From contig CM069870.1 in NCBI GenBank assembly GCA_036172665.1, positions 59,086,212 through 59,150,211 of the forward strand: 64,000 nucleotides of DNA. The letters are read 5' to 3'. The notes beneath the pieces were generated by a model. The model did no database searches. It was not told the DNA's origin and was given only the letters and a program-made list of their open reading frames with translations. Of the stretch, positions 41,603 to 53,262 are shown one piece after another. The DNA comes from Prosopocoilus inquinatus. Its lineage: Eukaryota > Arthropoda > Insecta > Coleoptera > Lucanidae. Each line of letters starts with the position of its first letter. The first letter of the stretch is position 1. The translations under genes and the position numbers were made by a program.

Positions 41603-43618
41603 TTGTTGCTTCTGTTGAAATCTTCTGAAATTTGAATATATTTTATTAATTAAACAGTCCAGTTTTTATTTGAACTATTATAAGGAAGGACTATTAACTA
41701 AATACACAGAAAAAGAGATGGGGAGTGAACCAATTTCCACAATTTTGAAATAATTCCGTTCGAGCAATCTGTGGAAAACGATTTCTGGCTTTTTTTTGAA
41801 AACCAGGCGCTACTAACAAAGAAAATCGAAGTTAAGTTTTGAAGAATTGAAGACAAAAGGGGATTGAAAAGTGTTTATTTGGTTTTCTAGTTATTCATGT
41901 ACGGAAATGACTTCCCTTCTGCTTCTAATCTGTCACTCTTTTCCACCCCTGTTCACATGTTTACAATATGACTTGACTTGATTTATAAGAAAAAAAAATG
42001 AAAACCTAAGTTATAGCTATTGATATTATTATTATTCTTATAAGAGTCCTTCAAATGATCTGCCTTATCGTGTCATTCGTTTCAAATTTCTTAATATTCA
42101 TCCCTCCAAGTATGAATTTATTCGTAATCTTTTAGACGACTACTGCGAAGTGATTTAAATGAATGAAGTCTTATTTGTCCTGCTTTTTCGAGTCGTCCCC
42201 TCTATTTTGATTCATCTCCGCAAACAATCGTACCGATAAAAACAACCAATTTTCACTTGCTTAATAAACATAAAGAGGCGGTCAAAACCCTCTCTCCCTA
42301 ATATTTACATAAAAAGATCATCCATCGCTGGAAGATTACTTGCACTTTCCGAGTCTGCATGCTATTCAGGCTTACGTTAATAAAATCTCATGATAAATGC
42401 CCGCCGGATTGCTTGCAAAATTCGTCTTGCTCTTTGAGGAATCCGACGACGACAACAAAAACAGCGCGCGCCCGGAAAATTACCACCGAGAGCTTTCCCG
42501 CACGCGGTATTTAGTGTTTGGTGAAAACCATGCACACGTGTTTTATAAACAAACACGCGTGTGCCACTCGAAATTTATGTAAATGCGAAATGATGCGACA
42601 TTATAAATGTATTGCGGCGATTTGCATATAGATATGTTCCGGCGTGGAGATGCTCACTGAATCATTTTGTCCTCGATTTACATTTTTATTTGGCTTTATT
42701 GTTTTCGATTCTCTTTTTCCGTTCGCGTATAAATTGTTTATGAAGGGTGTGGAAATTGCTCGGTGGACGGCCATTTACTTTCACGTCCCGTTTCGAAACT
42801 GAGCATTTAAATTACGCCTCCAATTTTGTACTTACGCTGTGCATAACTGCATGCCTTACCGATCGCTGACATTCCAACAATTCGCTGTACACGGTGTGCG
42901 AATTTGAACTATTCGGGTAATCGATCAAAACTAGACAATAGTGCTGGAGAATTTGTCTCTTATTATTACCACACGTGTACGTGCTTGTCAAGGACATTGT
43001 TATGTAAGTTTCAGGGTTCTGAAAGAATTCAGTTAGTATTCGAGATATGCGCTGATGTGAATTAGTTCTTCCTTTTCAGTTCAGTCTTTTATTGGTCATT
43101 CAAAACGAAAGAAATACGTTTTCGTAAAGACAGGAAATATTTTGTTTATTTTTCTTTATATTTTTTTTAAATTTGTCATTGCTTAAGGACTGTACGATAC
43201 ATTGCAACAATCTAGAAAAGACGTTCTCCATTTGCCACAAAACTCACCTCAGATTAGTTAAACGTCACTTTCGTTAGCACGAACAAGTAAGTTTGAATGT
43301 ATATTTCGACTTGGCAACTAATTGGAATGCTGGATTGGTAAGGTGGGAGAAGGAGCTCTCCATTCTATGTAACTTATTCCTGCCAACGGAAATGACCTTT
43401 ATGTGACCTGAGGTAAGATTTATAACCAAAGGAACGCAGCTATTATTTGTAAGAAAAACTGACAGAGAAGTGTTAAATTAATCAATAAACATTCACTATG
43501 GTAACGTGTCTCTGTCACTTTATAATAATTTTTTGTAAATTTTATTTAAGATTTGACATCGTGTCATACGGTTCCAAGAAACTTAAAATATTTATATAAA
43601 AAAAATGGCTGTGATAAG
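41603..43618. other. Unassigned stretch, no gene recognised
   Basis: Contains a (TTA)n run near 42020-42040. 42380-42800 is more balanced in base composition, with CACACGTGTTTTATAAAC near 42534, and looks like unique non-coding DNA. No coding support for the 61-codon frames there. Confidence 0.5.
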
Positions 43619-43620
43619 TA

Positions 43621-43959
43621 ACGAGTGTTCAATAAAGAAAAAACGGTCAAGTAGGCTGTAGCAGGCTTTTGTTGTCGGAAACGCATGTCGCGATTAACTT
43701 CATTTGAATTTCAACTTTGACATGTTGACGGTTAAACCTAACCAACAAAACTCGAAAGCTGCTTCTGCAATTTCTTTCTAATAGTTATACTTAATATAAG
43801 CATTCGATAATAAAAGTTTCTTTTTAAAATGCCTTCGTTGAGTTAAAGTGAGGTTAGAAATGCAAGTGACGCTTCACGCTAGTCGTATGAAGAACCCTAC
43901 GCTAGACGTTCAGAATAAATTCATGGCTAACTAGACCGTTTTTTTAAATGAACACTCGT
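43621..43959. mobile_element. TA-flanked MITE M2 (339 bp), mariner-like TIR
   Basis: Left end ACGAGTGTTCAATAAAG then AAAAAACGGTC; right end (reverse complement) ACGAGTGTTCATTTAAA then AAAACGGTC. The TIR extends about 38 bp through (A/T)AGT(A/T)AGC. TA flanks both sides (43619-43620, 43960-43961). No coding capacity. The TA duplication and ACGAGTGTTC start fit the Tc1/mariner group. Confidence 0.88.
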
Positions 43960-44363
43960 TATATAGTTGCAATAAAAAGCTATTCCTTCCCTTCACGTTT
44001 CTTTTTAGAAGTGTATGCATTACTCTGTACTTTGTACTTAAGGCGGAATATTAGATTTCGCATATAAATGATTAAAAAGTGAAATAAATTAGATCGTCTT
44101 TATGTACACAAAATAATTTAACAGACGTTAAGTCCTTTGTTACGTTCAGCTTTCGAGGTAGGTGTTACACCTGATTAGGCTACCCTTTTCGCTTTATGGT
44201 GTGCGTGTTGCTGTTGGCACTAGGTTTTATATGCGTAGCACCTGGAAAGATTTGCTCTCTTATTCCAGAGCTCGAAACGTCAACATCACACAGTTTGCAG
44301 TGTATATGTCGTGAAATATTTTTGTTTTGGCTGCTTGAATGGTAGTATTGTGAAACATGTTTG

Positions 44364-44614
44364 TTGCAAATCGTTTTTGGTTGCAGTGAAAATCTTGAGC
44401 AGTCTCTGTACAGCTATTTCAGCCCTATTTGAGGCTTCTTCAGCAGAAACGTAGCTCGAAATTCCCACTACAAACTAAAAATGACTTGACTAATTTATTC
44501 GTAAATGCGATGTAATAGTGGTGAATAGATAAAACAGCGACATCCTAAATAGGACTTAAACAGCTGTACAGAGGCTGCTCGTGGTTTCCGTTGCAATCAA
44601 AAACGATTTGCAAT
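44364..44614. repeat. Inverted Penelope-like terminal repeat pair P2
   Basis: 44364-44436 (minus) and 44543-44614 (plus) are inverted copies sharing TTGCAAATCGTTTTTG, CTGTACAGCT and CCTATTT. On the minus strand of the left arm CTGAAGA, then AGCC...GGCT, then GAAA gives a hammerhead-like core (44417-44443). In the right arm the stem TCCTAAATAGGA remains but the core is decayed. A third partial copy (TAGGATGTCGCTG) lies at 44745. This resembles P1 in layout but not in sequence. No coding is left. Confidence 0.5.
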
Positions 44615-44619
44615 AAATT

Positions 44620-46838
44620 TTTTTTTTAACTTTCATTATGATTTGACAGCAAGCATGGCCGCCTTGCATGGAGTAAACTTATTATGTAACAAACCCGCAT
44701 CAATTTGTCTATCCTACTGCAATGTCAGGTCAAAATGCGATCGTAGGATGTCGCTGCTTTACCTATTCGACAATGTTGGTAGAGCTGGTCTGTGTATTAG
44801 AAGGTTGCCTTGATCAGCGGAGGGAGCAGAGGGTGCGTACCTCGTTACGTCACGTCACGTGATAACTTCCATTGGGCGTTAATACGAGATTTTTGCGTTA
44901 TTTGATCGATAGGACCACATAAGTGATTCCATTTTTAGTGAATTAGATTAAGCTTTAGGAAGCAGATTAAAACTCACTATTTACTTCAGTGTGACGGATA
45001 GAAGTTTCGTGTGACGTCAAGAGTTACTTTTACGGGGAGGAAATTTCAAACTGCATAATAAATGGGAATTAGGCAACCTGCTAGATGCAATGTCAGTTTT
45101 ACCAACCTTGCTATTCGGTAGTATTGTGATTACGAATTGTGCCAACCGACTTAGAATTAGCTTCGGATTAAGATTCACCTTCGCACCGGATTTCCCCGTT
45201 AAGGGATCGTCTTCGAATTTTTTTGCTGCTTCCTGTCCGCTTGAACATTGACGTGACGGGGTAAGTGGTCATGTTTATTTCCGCTGGACTTTTACGTGAC
45301 AGTTCCTATGTGATAACCGTTTTCCAGTTCCTCATTTACATGTTTTTCTCCTCTATTAGCAAGCAAAAATGAGCCTATTCCTCCCCGTTTGGCGCCCGGC
45401 GCACACAGGCGGAATTTCAAGAAATCTTGGTCAAAATTTAATAATTGTGTAAAACGATTGAAAACACATCAGAACATAAAAAGAAACCTTATTATTGAGA
45501 TTTCAGGTTTAAATAATAATTAATTTTTAACAATCTTACATATTTATTACACAGGGTGGATAAAAAGTCTGTAGTACCTTAATACTTTCTAAAACACTTC
45601 CTTTCTGTAAAAACGCACGTCTATTTTGCGTACAAATTTACCATATTTTAGAGTGGTTCATTTATTTGTACAGTGGCGTATTGTCTGAGCATTTTTTGAA
45701 TTGTTAAGATAAATAAATGAATTTATTTCAAGCTCATTTATTATATACAGGCTGAAATAGTTTTACTATTAAAGCCTCACTCTGTACTCGTATGCACGTA
45801 TTAGCAACTTTAATCTGTTCCAACATTTAGTTTACACTTGTATCTTTATAAAAAAAGTGCATAAAGCTATCTGATTGGGATGCATCCTGAACTTTTAAGT
45901 AGGACAAAACATAACTTCTTATAAAACATATAATTTTGTAACTTAAGTATTATATGATCTTCCAAACGACGTTATTAAAAAGAAAAAAAATTATTTATAA
46001 CATATATAAATATCTACGTACCATCACTTTCTGAATTCATTTCGAAATAGAGCAAGGAATTAGACGACAAAATAACCTTCTACGTTTTTCGTAAAAGAAG
46101 TAATATACACATAAGTAGGATTAAACGCTTCGGCTTATTTAAACATACACTTTGTTCCGTTGTAACTGGTTCATAATGTTCGTATGATCAAAAGCAATCG
46201 CCATTGGTTACAACGGGATGTCGACATTTAGGAAAAACTGATTGAAGTGATTTTAAATTTTGGAGTTTTGGCCACAATTTTATGAAATTCCAACTATGTG
46301 CGGCGTAAGGCGTGACTAGTGCAACCGACCCAAATCAGCTTCGCTGTGCGTAACCGACGCTATTTTATTAGGGCGGCCGTCCACTAAGGAACTCCTCCTA
46401 CGAAGACCTCCTCGAATCTCCACCGTGCGAGGAGTGATAATTTGAGTAAACAGGAGTAAGAGTTTAAGATTCTTTTCTTTTTATTATCGTACCGAGGGTC
46501 TGCCGATTCCTCGATGTTCGGTTTTTTGTCGTCAGTTCCCGGAGGTTCGTCCTTGAGTTCTGTTACGGAGTGAATTTGGTCGGGTGCGAGTAAGTTGCTG
46601 CGTTTGGACTTGTGTAGTTGAGGAGGGGGAGAGCGACGGTAAAGTTACGTTAAAATCTGTGGAATTTTTATTTATAAAAGATATTCATATTTCATCGAGT
46701 TTTGGTGTTTATTCTCTTAAATTGTCAAATTTTTTGCTTCTTTTTGTAATTTTGATTAGTTATAATCAATCTTAGGGAATTTTTATGGATTTTCATGGTC
46801 ACTTCGTCTCCAGAGAACAACGCGCACGCTCGCCGCTA
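44620..46838. other. Unassigned stretch, no gene recognised
   Basis: CACAGGGTGGATAAAAAG at 45551 looks like a DNA-transposon terminus, but no inverted partner was found nearby. 46360-46600 is more GC-rich and unassigned. Confidence 0.45.
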
Positions 46839-46846
46839 GTTCATGA

Positions 46847-47309
46847 TTGAGTTATATCGTTCGCGAACGATTGAGTTGTTTCGAACGAATCTTTACAGTA
46901 AAGACTCGTTCATTTGGTTCGCTACAATGTCGTTCGCGAACGAACGAATCTTTTTGAACGAAATGATTCAGAACAATTTAGATTCATTTGGACGATTTGA
47001 TTTAGATGAACAAATGAACAAATCCTCACGCTATACCGTAGCTTTCAGTTTTATTCGTCACGTGAATTTTTGATCTCTTGCATTTTAACGTAAAACATCT
47101 TTAAAATACCTTACTTTATAATAGTAAGCAAGTTGTTATTTAGAATCGATATAATATGTACAACGAACGGTTCGATTCGTTCTTTCGTTGATCTCGCTCA
47201 TGTCGTTCACCGATTCGCTCGTTCGGGAGTGTTTTTTTTTAAAGAACGGATCTTTAGAGTCGTCCATACTAACAAAATGAACGGTTCGTTCAAGAACGAC
47301 ACAACTCTA
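46847..47309. mobile_element. hAT-type MITE M3 (463 bp), 8-bp TSD, GTTCG-rich
   Basis: Left end TTGAGTTATATCGTTC; right end (reverse complement) TAGAGTTGTGTCGTTC. GTTCATGA flanks both sides (46839-46846 and 47310-47317). The subterminal regions are crowded with TCGTTCGCGAACGA-type palindromes and GAACGA half-sites. No transposase. TSD length and TAGAG start indicate hAT. Confidence 0.92.
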
Positions 47310-47415
47310 GTTCATGAACGCCGGGATATTAATACAATGAATACGCGATAAAAAATGCAAAGTATTATCAAATAGCGATCGGGGATACCACGTTGGAGCT
47401 TCTCCTTTCCTTGTA

Positions 47416-47628
47416 CACTCAGAAAATAAAATGCATTGTATCAACCAAACTATTGTTATTGACTGTATTTAATCAAAAATATTTCCTAAATTTGGCTTTT
47501 TTTGGCTGATACAAGGAAAAAAAATGCATTGGATTAACCAAAAAGGCCCAAATTTAACATAACATATATTTTTGATTAAACACAGTGAATAGCAATTTGT
47601 TGACCCAATGCGTCTTGTTCTCCGACAG
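47416..47628. mobile_element. Inverted-repeat element M4 (213 bp)
   Basis: The left arm starts CACTCAGAAAA; the right arm (reverse complement) starts CTGTCGGAGAA. The arms are similar for about 65 bp through GCATTG(T/G)(A/G)TCAAC, TTTAATCAAAAATAT. A further TTTGGNCTTTTTGG symmetry lies in the middle. No clear target duplication. MITE or foldback type. Confidence 0.7.
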
Positions 47629-47989
47629 TATGCGCCCCGTGTTTGACTGCGAGCGGCTTGCGTTATTGATTGATCCTATTTATTATACAATTGTGTATAA
47701 GCCTATGCGTGAGTATTCTCGCAGCCGTGCCGACACCCTTTTATTGGGCCCTGTATATAGCAAACCTCGCTTAAAATAACTAACCCAGTTACGAGTTTGC
47801 CACGTCATGTATTTCCTGTGCCTGAAGAAAATAAACTCTTATATTTTGTTTTATATATTTATCTAGGTATTTTTATTTCTTCTTATGTTTGACAGAGGTT
47901 CAACTTTTTCAACAAAGCTGTGGGAGCGGGTCTTGTGGTGTTGTGCTTCTTGGGGTCATTTAGTTACACTCTCCCGGGCTTGTATTCTT

Positions 47990-48145
47990 CTGTACTCTTG
48001 TGTTGCATAAGTTGCTGGGTGGTGGTTTTTACTTTAACATCTGTTTCATCTTCCAAGTCGCCTCCACTGAGTGGGCACCATTACGCAACATACCATTCAT
48101 ACCTAGAAGAAACGACCGACCGCGTTTGTAGGGAACCTTTACCCC
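47990..48145 (+). repeat. Fragment C of the A/B LTR-like family
   Basis: CTCCACTGAGTGGGCACC at 48061 and the following ATTACGCAAC match block B around 61227-61255. The same order continues with GAAACGACCGACC. Only about 150 bp are recognisable, so this is a truncated third copy. Confidence 0.65.
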
Positions 48146-48639
48146 CGATAAGTATTGCAAACTGTGGGGTTAGCATGTAGAACTTCGACACTTCCTAATC
48201 GATCTGTTACTATTATTTACCTTCAACTACAAAGAACATATTCCTTACGAGGGTAGGTAATATTAACCCTGAATTGTCGTTTCAGTTTAAAGCAGTGGTT
48301 TAAAGTGATAAAGATGACTCAATGCAGATTGAAAACTGAAAAGTCAAATACGTTAGTCTTGATTCAAGTACAATTATTGTACTGCATTGTTGCCAAAGCA
48401 AAAATAACGTTGTATGTTGTAGCTGATACATTTAAAAACAATTCTCTGTATTGCAAAAGATTACGACATATGAGTGCTAGATATCGCATGGGTTTGATAA
48501 ATATATACTGATTTAAAGACGACAGAACAACTGTTAGTAAACAATAAGCTGAGCTGCTTAGAAACATTTTCCAAATTGGGTTTAAACTGAGTTAGGAACA
48601 TAATTCTAAGTATTCATAAATAGCTTGTTACTGCTCAGG

Positions 48640-48895
48640 AATAGCTTTTAAATGTTCAGAAACAGCTTTTACCTGCTCAGGAACAGCTTCTAATCGCTCA
48701 GGAACAATTGTGAACTGTTCAAATTGGGTTTGAACTGCTCAGGAACAGCTTTTAACTGCTCAGGAATAGCTTTTAATTGCTCAAGAACAGTTTTTAACTG
48801 TTCAGGAACATCTTTTAATTGCTCAGGAACGGCTCCTGCTTGCTCAGGAACAGCTCCTACTTGCTCAGGAACAATTCTCAAGGACTCAGGAAATT
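48640..48895 (+). repeat. 21-bp minisatellite, about 11 units
   Basis: The unit is GCTCAGGAACAGCTTTTAA followed by two more bases (CT or TT). It repeats with many substitutions from about 48640 to 48890. The period of 21 keeps the minus strand open (48690-48881), encoding a heptad V-P-E-Q-L-K-(A/T). No start context or flanking exon supports a real protein. Confidence 0.85.
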
Positions 48896-48963
48896 AGAAA
48901 CTATTAAAGCTAGTAAAGTAATAAAAAAATATATTGAAATTGATTTTTGTCCGATAAAAATTG

Positions 48964-49134
48964 TAAGTACAAATATTTTTAATCTCGAACCGGACAGAAA
49001 TATGATGGGAACACACTGAACGTTTCGCTATAGATTTATATCAGGAGTGAAATACTTTTTCTATTTATAGCGAAACGTTGAATGTGTTCCCATCATATTT
49101 CTGTCCGGTTCGAGATTAAAAAAATTTGTACTTA
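48964..49134. mobile_element. Foldback P3: short relative of Penelope-like palindrome P1
   Basis: TAAGTACAAA at 48964 pairs with TTTGTACTTA at 49134. Arms of about 70 bp share AATCTCGAACCGGACAG, GGGAACACA and CGTTTCGCTATA, which match the P1 arms. The centre is only a few bases, so the two terminal repeats are nearly fused. The hammerhead-like part is shortened in both arms. Confidence 0.85.
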
Positions 49135-49139
49135 AAAAA

Positions 49140-50904
49140 ATATTATTATTAGCAATTTGCAATACAGTTTAAATTGATCAGATTGACCTTAATCTTCGAA
49201 ATTTATTTTGTTATTTGAAAATGTTGAACATTAGGGAAAATATTACATTACGAAACGTAGAACATTACGAAAAAATATTATTTCGTGTACATTTTGACCC
49301 AAACTAACCATCCTGTAAAAATATCTCCAATCGAGTCACTACGTAATTGTCTTACGGATTTTTTCATAAACCATTAAAATAGGGATTAACCATTTAATCA
49401 TTATTTAAGCAACACGTACAGAATATGTATTTAAAACCTTTAAATATTTACAAAATTTGTGTTTTTAAATTTAGCCGAGAGAAAAAATTTTGCTTTTCTT
49501 CTTGTCTGCTCTTTGTGGTTTCAATTAAAGACACAAGTTGTAGACTCCTAACCTAACTTGACCAGTTCGTGTAGTTCGGGGACACCTGAATGTTTAACAA
49601 TTATAAAATAAAGGAGTAATTAATAATTAGGAAAACAATTTCCACTCGGTGATGTTTCAGAGTGAAGCGTAAAGTTGGAAATTTCACGTTTCAGTGTCCA
49701 CTTTAAAGCGGAAACACTTGACGCTTGAAATCAGATCACTTCAATTTTCGGAGACAATGTGAAGTTGGAAACCAACTGATTCTGTCTGTACCGAGACACG
49801 GTAAACATAACAAACGATCCATGAACACGTTTGTATACATATATTGGCAGAGACAAAGGTGTATGGGAAATGCGTGTATCGTTTTCAATTCGACGTTTTT
49901 CTTGTTCTATATGGAATCGTAGCGTTTTCAAATAACGGAAAATTGCGTAATTCCGAAATCATTCTCGTCATTTTCTACTTTTATTTTATTTGTTTGTTTA
50001 TTTTTATACCTTTCTTTTTGTTAATAACATGTGATCAATATTGTTACGCATTTAGTAACATTTAGCTGTTAAATTGTATTTTTAAGACTATCTGCCTGAG
50101 ATTCTTAGAAAATTCCTTGCAAATTTATAAAATTTCCTAATAGGTTCATAACTCAGCTTTCGCAGAATTCTGTAAAATCATAATTGTTGTATTTTCCAAT
50201 TTGTTTCTTAAGTTCAGATTTTGATTCTTGCAGCATGCATTTCACCGTTCAAAAATAATATTAATTTGAAATTCCCGATTCGAAACCGATTAGAATCACC
50301 CTTAATACATTTGACTCAGTGCCGTGCCGGTCCTTTGTTAATAGCGCCCGACCGATGGGAATTCCAACTCGTTATATTTTAATTTTAACATTTGTCACTG
50401 AAAACAACTGATTTTATTATCCTTTGTCCTTCTTGGAATTTACCTGTGTTTGACGACCAAAATACCCCTGCCTCGACTCGTATCTGTTAACACCGCCTAA
50501 TTAGCTGCAGCAAATCAAGTCAAAGTTCTCCCCATGAACTGCCCATTTTTGAATTCTTATAAATCCCATCACAGCCTCCGGAGACAAGAATGAGATAATC
50601 AGAGATAACAGTACTTTCAAACTTGCGGGTTCAAACATGTTTAATGTCGTTTTAATACTTTATTCAAATTAAATTAAGTTGTTAAAATTTGTTTTGTAAA
50701 CAGTAACTGGTGCGCAGTGAATTAAATAATTTCTTAAAATTACGTGTGGCCAGTGTTTTAATTCGAAGTTGCTGTTAAAGAATTTAGTGCCCACTTAGAC
50801 CATCTGACGAGAATAGCGAGTTCCAGGATTCCAGGAGGCGTATATCTCTTCTATTTATAAAAAAAAAACTCATGTCTTTGATTATTTTATGTACCATAGG
50901 TCAC
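49140..50904. other. Unassigned stretch, no gene recognised
   Basis: AT-rich, without long motif-bearing frames. 49600-49760 contains several GTGAAG(T/C)-like half repeats with no clear period. Confidence 0.5.
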
Positions 50905-50950
50905 TTAACCCTCACCGCCCGTCTACCTTAAAATTACATACTGCCCGTCT

Positions 50951-50968
50951 GGGGTCACTTTTGACCCC
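50951..50968. promoter_or_regulatory. piggyBac subterminal palindrome, left
   Basis: GGGGTCACTTTTGACCCC is a near-perfect 18-bp palindrome 42 bp inside the left end. It has two relatives at the right end (53056-53073 and 53225-53242). Likely transposase binding sites. Confidence 0.6.
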
Positions 50969-51178
50969 AAACCTAAAATTGCGTTGGTTTGCTATAAAAA
51001 ACGTATTTTTCATGTTAATGTTTAAAGATATATATTGATTAGTCTGTATGTGCTAGTTATTAATAAATTTTAATAAACTAAATGTATATAAACTATATAT
51101 ACACGCTAAACTATATAAACAAAATGAATTTTAAAGCAAATTTATTTATGAGGTGAATACTTTGCTGTAGTAAATATA

Positions 51179-52917
51179 TTAGTCTGAACCACTGTCATCT
51201 AACGTTAAACTAGAACATGTAAAACATAATGTGCGCATTTCAAGGTGCTCCTTACAAACGAATTTACTGCACATATCACATAAAATATTTGTTTTTCTGT
51301 CTGCTTGCCGTGGACAAATGCTGCATCTTCCTCGTTTATTTTGTGGTAGATCCGGGTGTTTGTATTGTTGAAGTAAGTTTCCAAACCCTGCATTTTCAAT
51401 GGCCTTATGAATTTTCCTTGTCTTGGATTGGGGATATTGAATTCTATTTTCTGTTTCTTGTTTTACTAATTCCTCGCCTAGTTCTAGTAAGAAGCGACGT
51501 CTTCCAGTTTTATTTTTGTATGTATTGTCAAGCTCAGAAAATAATACGTAAGCATTAATTCCAGCAAAATCCACAAGATCAAAAAATACTGCAAGTGGCC
51601 ATCTTCTTGTAGATCTTTTTGTTGAATAGGTCCTAGCCATTTGATTTATAGTATCAACACCGAATTTAGTGGAATTATAATTTAGTATTACTTCCGGTTT
51701 TCTGTGGTCTTCGTCGGATACGTCAAATCTATTATGTTGAGTAGACAACAAAACTACAGCCTTTCCGTTTTTAGGAACGTAAGAAACTAATAGTATTGTT
51801 GGCATAAGTAATAACAGATGATTTCTCTTCACGAAATTTTGACGGCAGCATACAGGAAGGAAGCTCTTTTCGGTTTTTACGGACAGTTCCGACAAGAGTT
51901 AATTTTTGTTTCAATAATTCCTGCCCAAGACTGTAGCTAGTAAAGAAGTTATCAGTAGTAATATTGCGAGCCGTTTAGGTGCGTTACCAAATCTAACACC
52001 ACCCGCTTTCCTTGCTCCTGTTCCTTTGTGTTTCCTATTTTGCCAGAATATATTTGCAGGTTTGTAATGTATCAAGAGTCACAGTCTACAGCCATCCATA
52101 TTTTTATACCATATTTTCCCGGCTTTGAAGGAATATAAACCTTGAAACCACATCTTCCTCTAAAAGTACACAGGTGTTCGTCCACAGTAATATTTGGACC
52201 TGGTATATAAGCATTCTTGCATTGACTAACGAACATATTAGTTATTTCAGCTATAGGTTCAATCTTGTTCTTAGCTGCTTCTTTTCTAACTTGTCGTGTA
52301 CCTTTGTCATCAAATCGTAGACAGCTAAGTATGCTCGTGAAACGATGTCTGGACATTGTAGCTCTAAAAATTGGATAACCGTACTTTTCTGACCAAAATT
52401 CTTTTAGATCTTTCCCGTGACCCTTCTGAATACCATGAAGTAAGCTTAGACCCAAAAATGCCAAAAACTCACTACGTTGTAATTCCTTCCAATTTTTTAG
52501 GCTTGACTTCTTTTCCTTTTGTTCATTTGCCCTTTCATTGGTGTGCAAGCATATTTTGTCTATGATTTCGTTCGTCATAAATGCACAAAAGCAGTCTGTG
52601 CGGGTGGACAAATTTAAATGTTTTGATATACCAGGAATTTGTTTTATAATATTCCTTGTACGTCCTGGCTCCATACTACTTCACTGTATTATTCCATCCT
52701 TGCTAATCCAAACTTCTTCATTCCCGTCTTCATTATCAGTATCTGAGCTGCTTAGATTTGCTGCATTTGCTTCGACTACCTGCAGTTCAGTGAAATCTTC
52801 GTCTGCATCATTACCATCGCTCTCGTTATCTATGATCTCAAAATCAGAATTGTATACATTCATCAAAGCTTGTTCTTCACTGTAGCCTCTTGCAAAGTTT
52901 ATATTATAATCCGCCAT
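51179..52917 (-). pseudogene. piggyBac transposase (DDE_Tnp_1_7), two stops and two frameshifts
   Basis: The ATG at 52915-52917 starts an acidic N-terminal region (D/E-rich, residues 25-70). A TGA at 52681-52683 lies just before the conserved domain. The core has FWSEKYGYPIFRATMSRHRF, then NITVDEHLCTFRGRCGF (first catalytic Asp) and KPGKYGIKIWMAVD. A second TGA follows (52072-52074), and the same frame continues with a Q-I-Y-x-G-K-I-G block and G-K-R-V-V-L-D-L (second Asp). Frameshifts then lead through T-T-D-N-F-F-T-S to the last frame (51179-51895) with YVPKNGKAVVLLST and the N-x-x-K-x-G-V-D-x-x-x-Q region (third Asp). It ends in a cysteine-rich finger (CSICPRQ, CDMCSKFVC, CFTC). The intact enzyme excises at TTAA without footprints. 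Confidence 0.93.
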
Positions 52918-53055
52918 AATACATTTTCATATGACTTATCACTCAGTAAAACTTTGAATGAGAACGCTTCCCATGGAGCTACATTTATAAGTATTGACTA
53001 TTGGCATGTTTCATGTTATAACTGCCAGAAACATTTATTTACATATTACCCACCT

Positions 53056-53242
53056 GGGGTCAAAATTAACCCCAAACGCATATTTTGTGGCATAAATATG
53101 TTTTACTACAACAAAAACAAAAAAACAATTGTGACGGTGTTCTATGAAGGTAAATAGAAGCATATCTAGGGGTGTAAGACAATACACCCGGAATAAACAT
53201 AAAAAAATAGATTCTAGTTTACGTGGGGTCAAGAAAGACCCC
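53056..53242. promoter_or_regulatory. piggyBac subterminal palindromes, right (two)
   Basis: GGGGTCAAAATTAACCCC (53056-53073) and GGGGTCAAGAAAGACCCC (53225-53242) are the same 18-bp design as the left site. The arrangement is one site left and two right, so the ends are asymmetric, as in known piggyBac elements. Confidence 0.6.
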
Positions 53243-53262
53243 AGACGGGCGGCGAGGGTTAA

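Larger units (their letters stand above)
50909..53258 (-). mobile_element. piggyBac element, full length 2350 bp, TTAA-flanked
   Basis: Left end CCCTCACCGCCCGTC; right end (reverse complement) CCCTCGCCGCCCGTC. TTAA on both sides (50905-50908, 53259-53262) is the strict piggyBac target. Subterminal 18-bp palindromes of the form GGGGTCA....TGACCCC occur near both ends. Transposase runs on the minus strand. All structural parts are present. Confidence 0.95.

Noticed and set aside
42380..42800. Conserved enhancer or unique exon around CACACGTG
   Set aside because: Balanced composition only. Conservation cannot be judged from one sequence, and frames are short.
45551..45575. DNA-transposon terminus CACAGGGTGGATAAAAAG
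   Set aside because: No inverted partner or target duplication found within several kb by eye.
48690..48881. V-P-E-Q-L-K heptad protein
   Set aside because: It is the translation of a 21-bp minisatellite. No upstream exon or initiation context.
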